Below, piece after piece: positions 1 through 6,812 of a stretch of DNA of 9,638 nucleotides; position 1 is the first letter of the stretch; the number at the start of each line of letters is the position of its first letter. Both the position numbers and the translations under genes were made by a program. The notes below the pieces were generated by a model. The model saw nothing but the letters and a program-made list of their open reading frames with translations, had not been told where the DNA came from and ran no database searches. Source of the stretch: an uncultured Chloroflexota bacterium (GTDB taxonomy: Bacteria > Chloroflexota > Anaerolineae > Anaerolineales > Anaerolineaceae); contig CADBKS010000110.1 of assembly GCA_902795255.1 (NCBI GenBank), positions 9,202 to 18,839 of the forward strand, read 5' to 3'.

Positions 1-3
1 ACT

Positions 4-31
4 TTGACAGGCACATTCAGTTTTTTGTTAT
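4..31 (+). promoter_or_regulatory. Candidate sigma-70-type promoter upstream of the zinc-ribbon gene
   Basis: A perfect TTGACA (4-9) is followed after 16 bp by TGTTAT (26-31), which matches four of six positions of the -10 consensus. It lies about 110 bp upstream of the first + strand gene and could drive the whole run of genes to 7934. The start of transcription is unknown, and the left edge of the window hides anything further upstream. Confidence 0.35.
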
Positions 32-95
32 GAATTCATATCTGTTTACTGAGCCGGAAAAACGCGAATGAAACTATTTTCAGCCGTTTTTATTA

Positions 96-101
96 TATAA
101 T
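96..101 (+). promoter_or_regulatory. Candidate -10 box (TATAAT), alternative promoter
   Basis: A perfect TATAAT hexamer sits in an AT-rich stretch (about 87-109), 40 bp before the first start codon. No convincing -35 hexamer lies 16-18 bp upstream, so this may be chance in AT-rich DNA or a promoter helped by an activator. It is an alternative to the better-spaced pair at 4-31. Confidence 0.25.
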
Positions 102-141
102 AAATAATAGGAAGTTTCGATAAGAAGAAAGGAATTACCCC

Positions 142-1272
142 ATGGCACAAAAAGTAGTTGGTTATCGCGAAATGATTTGGACATGTCCCAACTGCGGCGC
201 AAAGAATCCCGGTTCCAGCCGTGTGTGCAGAAGCTGCGGTGCGGCGATGGGTGAGGATGTTAAATTCGAACAGCAAACGAGTGCACAGATGCTGACGGAT
301 GACCGGATCATTCGCAAAGCCGAACAGGGGCCGGATATATACTGCGCTTACTGCGGGAACAGAAATCCTGCCGGTGCGAAGACCTGCAGCCGATGCGGTG
401 CAGACCTTTCGGAGGGAACGGAACGGGAACACGGAACGCAGCACAGCGCCCATCTGGATGAGGCAAAAACAGAACATGGTGAGCCGCTGATCTGTCCTGC
501 TTGCGGTACTGCCAATCCTGCAGGGACGCTGAAATGCGCTGCCTGCGGAACTCCCCTTGATGTTTCTTCACAAAAAGAGGAGATCCCGGCACAGACTGCT
601 GATAATGGCGGGAAGAAAGGCGGCGGTTGTCTCCGGTTCATTCTGATCCTTGTTGTGATCGGGCTTCTGGGTATGCTTTTGCTCAACATTCTGGGGTCCG
701 GCGGCGGCCTTTATAATGTGAATTCAACACCGCTGCCGAATACGTTTGTCAATGCTGTTGTTGCCGGCCAGAATTGGCAGACTTCGGTTCAGGTTATCGG
801 CCCGGTTCCGGCGAAAGAACATGCCTGGTCTGATCGAGTTCCGAAAGATGCTGAAAATATCAGATGTTCGGATAAACTTTACCAGACGTATCAGGATGAA
901 GTTGATGGTGCTGTTGAAGTTTGCGGAACCCCTTATGCAGTCGACATGGGGAACGGTTTTGAACAGTTTGTTCAGGACTGTGTGTATGAGGTATATAAAC
1001 CTTACTGTGAATATACGATTTATAAAACCGGTGTGATCGATACCAAACGTGCCAGCGGAACCGGTCCGAATCCGGAATTACCCTTTGTTGATCCGCAATA
1101 TTCAACGGGGAATCAGTCTGCATCGTATACGGTCACGCTGCGGGATGAATCCGGACGGGAATACCGGATCAACCCCGCAAATCTCAATGAATTTCGAATG
1201 TACAGTATCGGTGAGGAATATCAATTGGAAGTGACCTCTTCCGGCAGAATCGTAAACATGGAGAAAAAATAA
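142..1272 (+). CDS. Membrane protein with three cytoplasmic zinc ribbons and an extracytoplasmic domain
   Basis: Seen: 376 residues. Three CxxC-x10-CxxC zinc ribbons occupy the N-terminal third (Cys15/18/29/32, 68/71/82/85 and 118/121/132/135), each in a double-zinc-ribbon-like context with G-x-x-N-P between the Cys pairs. A basic, glycine-rich stretch (KKGGG, ~158-162) leads into one membrane helix (~163-184), followed by a ~190-residue C-terminal domain holding four cysteines (242, 261, 280, 289). Positive-inside topology puts the ribbons in the cytoplasm and the C-terminal domain outside. The ATG at 142 is preferred because AAGGA (129-133) lies 8 nt upstream; the next ATG (172) has no ribosome binding site. 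Inferred role: the ribbons may bind protein or nucleic acid and couple it to an outer sensory or scaffold domain. I recognise no specific function. It abuts the next gene directly. Confidence 0.85.
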   Translation: MAQKVVGYREMIWTCPNCGAKNPGSSRVCRSCGAAMGEDVKFEQQTSAQMLTDDRIIRKAEQGPDIYCAYCGNRNPAGAKTCSRCGADLSEGTEREHGTQHSAHLDEAKTEHGEPLICPACGTANPAGTLKCAACGTPLDVSSQKEEIPAQTADNGGKKGGGCLRFILILVVIGLLGMLLLNILGSGGGLYNVNSTPLPNTFVNAVVAGQNWQTSVQVIGPVPAKEHAWSDRVPKDAENIRCSDKLYQTYQDEVDGAVEVCGTPYAVDMGNGFEQFVQDCVYEVYKPYCEYTIYKTGVIDTKRASGTGPNPELPFVDPQYSTGNQSASYTVTLRDESGREYRINPANLNEFRMYSIGEEYQLEVTSSGRIVNMEKK

Positions 1273-1629
1273 ATGAGAATCGTTGGAATTGTTCTATCTG
1301 TAATCAGTTACATTTTCGGGGTCCTTTTTGTCTGGGCTGCATTTGGTGACCCGTTTTCCGGAAGCAATCTTGCGATCGGTTTGATCATGATCCTTGTCGG
1401 TTCGGTTATTATGGTGATCGTGACACGTAAAAACAAAGCAGACCAGGAAGCTAAAAATGTCACATACAATATCGATCTGGGCGGCAAGACCCAGGCCTCA
1501 AAACTTGTGTGTGAAAAATGCGGTGCACCGCTTGGTAAAGATGATATATCTCTTGTTGCCGGCGTGCCGACAGTGACATGCCCATATTGCGGTGTGAGCT
1601 ATCAGATCACTGAAGAACCGAAATGGTAA
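1273..1629 (+). CDS. Small two-helix membrane protein with C-terminal zinc ribbon
   Basis: Seen: 118 residues with two hydrophobic helices (~4-23 and ~33-50) separated by a short Gly/Ser/Pro turn. A basic RKNK stretch (52-55) follows, then a C-terminal zinc ribbon with Cys80/Cys83 and Cys103/Cys106. The topology is probably hairpin, with both ends in the cytoplasm. The ATG starts on the base after the upstream stop codon. Its GGAG (1260-1263) lies inside the last codons of the upstream gene, which points to translational coupling and to the two products being made together. The second ribbon pair (C-P-Y-C-G) is typical of structural zinc sites. The function is not recognised; its position suggests a partner of the preceding zinc-ribbon protein or of the radical SAM system that follows. 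Confidence 0.8.
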   Translation: MRIVGIVLSVISYIFGVLFVWAAFGDPFSGSNLAIGLIMILVGSVIMVIVTRKNKADQEAKNVTYNIDLGGKTQASKLVCEKCGAPLGKDDISLVAGVPTVTCPYCGVSYQITEEPKW

Positions 1630-1669
1630 TTTCCTGATATAAAAGCAAATTTTGCAGGATGGAGCTGTG

Positions 1670-3049
1670 ATGAATCTTTTTGACAGGTTTAATCATAAAA
1701 AGACAGTTGGAGAATTCAAACAGGGGATCTACAAATATAAAGTAGACCATGGGGATGGCAAATACGATAACCTGCATTTAAGGGTTGAAAAAGATTTGAC
1801 CGGGATCCTTTGGATCAACGGGAATGATTCTTTTTATCTCAACGACAGTGCGGCTCTTTTTACCTGGTGTGTTCTTACAGGAAAAAAGGATGAGGAATCG
1901 AAAAATCTGATCTATAAATTCTTCGATAAAGATACGGAGAAGGCATATTCAGACTATCTGGAGTTTAAGCCTGTTATCCAGGGGATGATGAGCGGAAATG
2001 TCAGTGCGGCGGATTTATTTTACAGCGGGATCGATAAGATCACACCTTTTTCCAGAATTCCTGATGCGCCATACCGGATGGATCTTGCGCTGACATATGG
2101 GTGCAACAATCAATGTTTACACTGCTATAATGAACCCGGAAGAGCGAAAAACCGGCTCAGCCTTGAAAACTGGAAAAAAGTATTGGATAAGCTTGAAAAA
2201 ATCGCTATCCCTCATGTTGTTTTTACAGGCGGTGAACCGACGACGGTTCCATTTCTTCCCGAATTATTACAGCATGCGGATCGGCTCGGCATCATTGCGG
2301 GGCTGAACACAAATGGACGGAAATTGAAGGACGAGGAATATGTTCTTAAACTCAAGGAAGGCTCTCTTGATCATGTCCAAATCACGATTGAATCCATGGA
2401 TCCTTCGGTCCATGACAGCATGGTTGGTGTAAATGGCGCATGGGAGGAAACTGTTGCCGGGATCCGAAATGCAATAAAAAACGGTTTGTATATGAATACG
2501 AATACAACACTGCTTGCGTCTAACTCGGATCCAAAGCAAATCGAAGCATTTCTGAACTTTCTGAATGATCTCGGTGTACATACATTCGGAATGAATGCGC
2601 TGATCTGGTCGGGCAAGGGGAAGAGTATTGAGAATGCGATCAAACCGGCTGAATTGCCGGCAATTCTGGATCGTGTAAAAGAGATCGCCGAACGGAATGG
2701 CCAGCGCTTTATCTGGTATACACCGACCCAGTATTGTGTTTTTGATCCGCAAAGTGCCGGCCTGGGTTTGAAGAGCTGCACTGCCGCGAAAATCAGTATG
2801 TGTATCGAGCCGGATGGAAATGTTCTGCCATGCCAGTCCTGGTATGAACCGGTCGGCAACATTCTTACGGATCCATGGGAGAATATTTGGGAGGCTCCGC
2901 TTTGCCGGCGCCTGAGGTATAAGGAATACTTACCTGAAAAATGCCGCGGCTGTGAAACTCTGGATCTGTGTACATGCGGCTGCCCGCTTGAAATAGAAAG
3001 CAACGCGGGCTTTGTCAGACCCATAGGCGGTATTCCGGAATGCTTCTGA
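1670..3049 (+). CDS. Radical SAM/SPASM protein, putative peptide- or protein-modifying enzyme
   Basis: Seen: 459 residues. The radical SAM CxxxCxxC motif is Cys145/Cys149/Cys152, and the SAM-binding GGEP is at 187-190. The C-terminus carries a complete SPASM pattern: Cys370-x12-Gly-x4-Cys388, then Cys425-x2-Cys428-x5-Cys434-x3-Cys438, then Cys458, enough for two auxiliary Fe-S clusters. Residues ~15-110 form a separate N-terminal region that could be a PqqD/RRE-like substrate-binding domain; I cannot prove this. Known of the family: SPASM enzymes mature peptides and enzymes (thioether, C-C, dehydrogenation or other radical chemistry). Inferred: the likely substrate is the Cys-Ala tail of the protein encoded next. 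The start is placed at ATG 1670, with GGAG (1661-1664) 5 nt upstream. An in-frame TTG at 1652 would add six residues but lacks a better ribosome site. The exact reaction is unknown. Confidence 0.9.
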   Translation: MNLFDRFNHKKTVGEFKQGIYKYKVDHGDGKYDNLHLRVEKDLTGILWINGNDSFYLNDSAALFTWCVLTGKKDEESKNLIYKFFDKDTEKAYSDYLEFKPVIQGMMSGNVSAADLFYSGIDKITPFSRIPDAPYRMDLALTYGCNNQCLHCYNEPGRAKNRLSLENWKKVLDKLEKIAIPHVVFTGGEPTTVPFLPELLQHADRLGIIAGLNTNGRKLKDEEYVLKLKEGSLDHVQITIESMDPSVHDSMVGVNGAWEETVAGIRNAIKNGLYMNTNTTLLASNSDPKQIEAFLNFLNDLGVHTFGMNALIWSGKGKSIENAIKPAELPAILDRVKEIAERNGQRFIWYTPTQYCVFDPQSAGLGLKSCTAAKISMCIEPDGNVLPCQSWYEPVGNILTDPWENIWEAPLCRRLRYKEYLPEKCRGCETLDLCTCGCPLEIESNAGFVRPIGGIPECF

Positions 3050-3132
3050 ATCCGGCTTCCGGATAGCCCCGGAACGATTTTATGTAAATTAAAAACAGTT
3101 GCTCATGAGATTGATTTTTGATCCTGAGCAGT

Positions 3133-3140
3133 AAGGAGGG
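3133..3140 (+). promoter_or_regulatory. Strong ribosome binding site for the Cys-tail membrane protein
   Basis: AAGGAGGG ends 3 nt before the ATG at 3144. It is the strongest Shine-Dalgarno match in the window, which suggests the putative substrate protein is translated more than its neighbours. It lies at the end of a 94-bp gap, the longest between + strand genes here. Confidence 0.7.
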
Positions 3141-3143
3141 ATA

Positions 3144-4898
3144 ATGAAAAAGAAAATATTTTGTCTGTTTTTTACTCTTCTTGCTGCACTTTTAACGTTG
3201 AATGCGGCAGGCGCGGATTATTCTTTCAAAGTTCCGCGAGAGGAAACGATCGTCATGCTGGAACCGGACGGTTCTATGTCGATTTCTGTGGAGTATGAAT
3301 TCCAGAATCTTGGTCAGGCATTGGATTTTGTGGATATAGGCCTGCCAAACGATTCTTATTCTCTGCGTGATATCCAGGTAAAACTTAATGGTGAGGTGAA
3401 TACAAGAATAAAGGTCACGAAGGCAGATTATTCTCAATCCGGCCTTCTGCATGGAATTACGCTCGAAATGGGCAGTGATTCGATTCCCAAAGGCGGATCC
3501 GGAACCGTTGAAGTGATAATTCCGAATCTCGGGAAAAATATTTTTGATGCTTCTTCAGAGACTGTAGACGAAAATGAAGTAAAATACGTCGGTTTTCAGT
3601 TTTCTCCAAATTATTTCGGTAAGAAATATGTGAGTGGTTCCACCGATTTTATTTTTACGCTTGTTTATCCTGTCGGAACAGGACCTAAACAGGTATATTA
3701 TTACAGCCCGGAGAATTGGCCGGGGCCGGAAGAGCCGGATGCATGGATCAGTGAGGACGACAGAGTGGTATACCGGTGGAAATATCAATCTGCCAACGCT
3801 TATTCTGAATATACATTTGGCGGAAAATATCCTAAGGACATCCTCACAACAACTGCTAATATTGTAGTTCCTTCTACAAGCAGCAGCGGATCATCGGATG
3901 ATTCATTCGGGGCAATATGCGGAGGTTTTATTGTTCTGATTGGTATCTGCGCAGTTGTGTGGGGCTTTTCAAGAATAGGCAAAGAATCTTCATCGGCTCC
4001 GCGTTCACCGCGTTCCTATTTGCCTCCTCAGATCAAATCGGACGGTGAAGGGATCAAACGCGGTTTGACTGCAGTTGAGGCTGCAATCCTGCTTGAACTG
4101 GATCTGGAGCGGGTGATCAGTATGATCCTTTATGGGCTTTCCAAAAAAGAAGTGATAGCTGTCAAATCACAGGATCCGTTCGAGGTCGACATTGCAGATC
4201 CCCTGCCCTCCGGACTGCATGATTATGAGCTCGGATTTATTGAAGCACTGAAACAGGATTCTATGACAGAGAAAAAGAAGAAAATGCGGGATACGATGCA
4301 TCGCCTGATCCTTTCTGTGACAAAAAAGGTTGAAGGTTTTTCTCTGAAAGAAACTCGTGAGTATTACAAGAATATCTGCGACAAGGCATGGTCACAGGTA
4401 GAAGCTGCTGAAACAAACGAAATGAAGAGCAAACTTCTCGGAGATAATTTCGGATGGGCGATGCTTGAAGCCGAACCTGAGAAAAAAATCGAAACCGTGT
4501 TTTCCGGTTACGATATGATGCCTCCTTCATGGTGGTGGCGGGTCGATCCCGGATACAGACGATCTTACTCGCCCGATCCGTCTTCTTCCGGCCCATCTGT
4601 ATCTTCAGAAACCAAGCGCAGCAGTGCATCTTCATCTTCTTCTTCGGGAAAACCGGTCTCAATGCCTGTACTGCCGGGGGCGATGTTTATACGTTCAATT
4701 ACGGATTCCGCAAGGGGACTTGGTACATCAATGGTTGGAAATATGAGCCAGTTTAAATCCACTGTTAAAAACAAGACGAATCCGGAACCGGTGAGGTCAT
4801 ATTCTTCCGGCGGGCATTCTTCCGGCGGAGGCAGTTCCTGTGCTTGTGCATGTGCCTGTGCAAGCTGCGCCTGTGCATGTGCCGGGGGCGGACGCTGA
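3144..4898 (+). CDS. DUF2207-like single-pass membrane protein with a Cys-Ala repeat tail
   Basis: Seen: 584 residues. The order is a signal peptide (1 to ~24, basic KKK start, hydrophobic core, cleavage likely near AGA-D), a beta-rich extracytoplasmic region (~25-230), a Ser-rich linker, one membrane helix (~256-275) followed by basic residues, and a cytoplasmic helical region (~305-450). A WWW motif (463-465), a Ser/Pro-rich linker and a Gly/Ser-rich stretch come next. The final tail has Cys at 566, 568, 570, 572, 575, 577 and 579, alternating with Ala except for Ser574, and ends GGGR. The overall layout resembles DUF2207 proteins, which usually end in a Gly/Ser-rich segment; here cysteines are added. 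Inferred: the cytoplasmic tail is the substrate of the adjacent radical SAM/SPASM enzyme. Alternatives are an unmodified metal- or Fe-S-binding tail or a redox-sensing thiol cluster. The physiological role is unknown. Confidence 0.85.
   Translation: MKKKIFCLFFTLLAALLTLNAAGADYSFKVPREETIVMLEPDGSMSISVEYEFQNLGQALDFVDIGLPNDSYSLRDIQVKLNGEVNTRIKVTKADYSQSGLLHGITLEMGSDSIPKGGSGTVEVIIPNLGKNIFDASSETVDENEVKYVGFQFSPNYFGKKYVSGSTDFIFTLVYPVGTGPKQVYYYSPENWPGPEEPDAWISEDDRVVYRWKYQSANAYSEYTFGGKYPKDILTTTANIVVPSTSSSGSSDDSFGAICGGFIVLIGICAVVWGFSRIGKESSSAPRSPRSYLPPQIKSDGEGIKRGLTAVEAAILLELDLERVISMILYGLSKKEVIAVKSQDPFEVDIADPLPSGLHDYELGFIEALKQDSMTEKKKKMRDTMHRLILSVTKKVEGFSLKETREYYKNICDKAWSQVEAAETNEMKSKLLGDNFGWAMLEAEPEKKIETVFSGYDMMPPSWWWRVDPGYRRSYSPDPSSSGPSVSSETKRSSASSSSSSGKPVSMPVLPGAMFIRSITDSARGLGTSMVGNMSQFKSTVKNKTNPEPVRSYSSGGHSSGGGSSCACACACASCACACAGGGR
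4839..4883 (+). repeat. Cys-Ala repeat encoding the C-terminal tail
   Basis: Fifteen codons encode four Cys-Ala units, one Ser, then three Cys-Ala units. The Ala codons vary (GCT, GCA and GCC all occur), the split by AGC breaks the phase, and one Cys uses TGC instead of TGT. This variation argues that the repeat is kept by selection on the protein rather than produced by recent slippage of the DNA. The GGGR terminus follows directly. Confidence 0.9.
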
Positions 4899-4917
4899 CA
4901 GAATAAATTTGTGATTT

Positions 4918-5634
4918 ATGAATGGTCCTGATTTGCAAAAAAAACATGCCCGTTATATAGCTCAGACACAATGGACCGAATCGCTGCGTAAAGTACTGTA
5001 TTCAAAATTGCCCCGGATTAATTCGCTTTCAATTCTTGAAGTCGGAAGTGGAACCGGGGCGGTTTTACGTTGCATTCAGACAGAAATTCCGGAAAGGATC
5101 AGAATTTTGATCGGTATCGATATTGATCCTGTAAGTGTTTCGTTTTCATCCCGGAATAATTCGGCTGAAAATATTATTGCGGACGGGAGATTTTTGCCTT
5201 TTGCAGACGAAAGTTTTGATTTTGTGTATTGTCATTACTCCCTGTTGTGGTGTGGATCGCCGAAAACGATCATTACAGAAATGCGCAGGGTAACGGCTTC
5301 AAAAGGGATCTGTGCCGCTCTCGCCGAACCATGCTACAGTGAGATGGATGCTTCTCCCGAATCACTGTACAGAGCAGGATGTTCCCAACGTGAAATGCTG
5401 AAAAGAAAAGGTGCTGATGCAGATATTGGAAACAGACTGGGCTGCCTGTTTTATAATGCCGGTTTTACCCGCTTTGAGTTTGAAAAATATGGAAAAACAA
5501 AGATGACAGACGAATACCTGCGCGGAGAGATCCTTCAGCTTTCTGAAGATATAGGTGCAGATCCATCAGTGATCTGCCCCGGTGTTAAATCGTACTACTA
5601 CGTTCCTGCTTATTATGCTTTTGCTGTAAAATAA
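4918..5634 (+). CDS. Class I SAM-dependent methyltransferase
   Basis: Seen: 238 residues with a Rossmann-type methyltransferase core. Motif I is L-E-V-G-S-G-T-G (40-47), the acidic end of strand 2 is Asp68/Asp70, and a D-G-x-x-L-P-F segment followed by S-F-D-F-V is typical of the Methyltransf_11 (UbiE/Coq5-like) group. The C-terminal third (E-P-C-Y ... G-A-D-A-D-I-G) carries a less general region that probably recognises the substrate, which I cannot name. It begins 19 bp after the Cys-tail gene with no visible Shine-Dalgarno sequence, so translation may depend on reinitiation from the upstream gene. An in-frame TTG at 4909 is followed at once by a stop, which supports the ATG at 4918. It could belong to the modification cassette or simply be a neighbour. 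Confidence 0.85.
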   Translation: MNGPDLQKKHARYIAQTQWTESLRKVLYSKLPRINSLSILEVGSGTGAVLRCIQTEIPERIRILIGIDIDPVSVSFSSRNNSAENIIADGRFLPFADESFDFVYCHYSLLWCGSPKTIITEMRRVTASKGICAALAEPCYSEMDASPESLYRAGCSQREMLKRKGADADIGNRLGCLFYNAGFTRFEFEKYGKTKMTDEYLRGEILQLSEDIGADPSVICPGVKSYYYVPAYYAFAVK

Positions 5635-5651
5635 CGATCAGAGGTGAATGA

Positions 5652-6812
5652 ATGAAATATAATTTTGATGTGATTCCGGACAGAAGAAATACTGACAGTG
5701 TGAAGTGGGATGCTTATCCCAAAAACCTGCTTCCCTTATGGGTAGCTGATACGGATTTTGCTGTATGCCCGAAAATCATAGATGCGATGAAAAAACGTAT
5801 GGAACACCCTGTATTCGGATATACCATGGAAAGCCCGGAGCTGAAAAGCGTTTTTTGTGACCGAATGGATAAGTTTTACGGGTGGAAAATCACCCCGGAA
5901 GACCTGATACTGGTTCCGGGAATTGTTTCCGGGTTCAATTTCGCTGTACGTGCATTCTGCGGATCAAACCATTCTGTTATTTATCAGACGCCTGCATATC
6001 CGCCCTTTATAGACGCTCCATCCAATAACTGGACGGAAGGGATCGCAAATGATCTGTATTTTGATGAGAATGAGGGTATCTGGAAGATCGACTTTGATAA
6101 ATTTGAATCTCAAATAAAAGATAATACATCTCTGTTTATTCTTTGCAGTCCGCATAATCCGGTAGGTCGTGTTTTCACCAGGGATGAACTTATGCGTTTA
6201 GGGGAGATATGCCTGAGGCATAACGTAAAAATTTGTTCAGATGAGATCCACTGTGAAATTGTTTATAAAGAAGCCCGGCATACACCAATCGCTTCGATTT
6301 CTCCTGAACTTGCTGCAAATACGATCACGTTTATGGCTCCGAGCAAGACTTTTAATATTCCGGGACTGAGCTGTTCTGTGGCAATCGTGCAGGACCCGGA
6401 AATGCGGGCTGCTTTTAAAAAGTCCCTTTCAGGCCTTGGCAGCTTTGTTACGGTCCTTTCTCAAGAGGCCGGGCTGGCGGCTTACCGCGACTGTGAGGAC
6501 TGGCGTCTGGAATTGATGGAATATCTTGAGTCAAACAGAGATTATGCTCAGGATTTTTTGAAAAGAAATATTCCTGAAATCGGCACGAACCGGGTCGAGG
6601 CTACTTTTTTGATGTGGCTTAACTGTTCCAAACTCGGTATCGAAGGAAGTCCCTCTGAATTTTTCGCGAAGAAAGCAGAAGTTCAGCTGAATGACGGTGC
6701 GTCCTTTGGCAGGGGATTTGAAAAATATGTGCGTCTGAATTTTGGGACGAACCGTGCTACGCTGAGTGAAGCGCTGAACAGAATGAAGAAGGCCCTTGAA
6801 GATAATTTGTAA
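5652..6812 (+). CDS. MalY/PatB family PLP-dependent C-S lyase / aminotransferase
   Basis: Seen: 386 residues, the usual length for this fold-type I PLP family. The N-terminal L-P-L-W-V-A-D-T-D-F motif is diagnostic of MalY/PatB. N-P-V-G has Asn169, the pyridine-nitrogen Asp is Asp197 in S-D-E-I-H, and the Schiff-base Lys is Lys232 in A-P-S-K-T-F-N. Known of the family: members cleave cystathionine or cysteine S-conjugates to pyruvate, ammonia and a thiol (cystathionine beta-lyase), and some act as aminotransferases or regulators. The ATG at 5652 has AGAGGTG (5640-5646) 5 nt upstream and lies 17 bp after the methyltransferase gene. The enzyme is cytosolic. Its likely job is methionine/cysteine metabolism or thiol release. 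The exact substrate cannot be read from sequence, so I leave the symbol empty. Confidence 0.9.
   Translation: MKYNFDVIPDRRNTDSVKWDAYPKNLLPLWVADTDFAVCPKIIDAMKKRMEHPVFGYTMESPELKSVFCDRMDKFYGWKITPEDLILVPGIVSGFNFAVRAFCGSNHSVIYQTPAYPPFIDAPSNNWTEGIANDLYFDENEGIWKIDFDKFESQIKDNTSLFILCSPHNPVGRVFTRDELMRLGEICLRHNVKICSDEIHCEIVYKEARHTPIASISPELAANTITFMAPSKTFNIPGLSCSVAIVQDPEMRAAFKKSLSGLGSFVTVLSQEAGLAAYRDCEDWRLELMEYLESNRDYAQDFLKRNIPEIGTNRVEATFLMWLNCSKLGIEGSPSEFFAKKAEVQLNDGASFGRGFEKYVRLNFGTNRATLSEALNRMKKALEDNL

Noticed and set aside
1652..1669. TTG at 1652 as the start of the radical SAM gene
   Set aside because: The ATG at 1670 has GGAG at good spacing (1661-1664), while TTG 1652 has only a T/A-rich upstream region. 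The extra six residues show no conserved character.
2371..3024. Long open frame (217 codons) on the - strand opposite the radical SAM gene
   Set aside because: It is antisense to a gene with an intact radical SAM/SPASM motif set, has no ribosome site, and its translation shows no recognisable domain and an odd composition. It is a shadow frame.
3050..3064. Hairpin ATCCGG-CTT-CCGGAT after the radical SAM gene as a terminator
   Set aside because: The stem is only 6 bp with a 3-nt loop and no T run follows, so efficient termination is unlikely. It might cause slight attenuation or be chance.
3101..3129. Imperfect inverted repeat (GCTCA ... TGAGC) just before the strong ribosome site at 3133, as a regulatory RNA element
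   Set aside because: Only 5 bp pair at the base, with a bulged upper part. It does not cover the ribosome site and resembles no riboswitch known to me.
4837..4883. TGTGCA-like nucleotide repeat as a microsatellite or phase-variable tract
   Set aside because: Units are not identical, the Ala codons vary, and an AGC codon interrupts it. Slippage would be expected to give a uniform tract. The pattern is better explained at the protein level.
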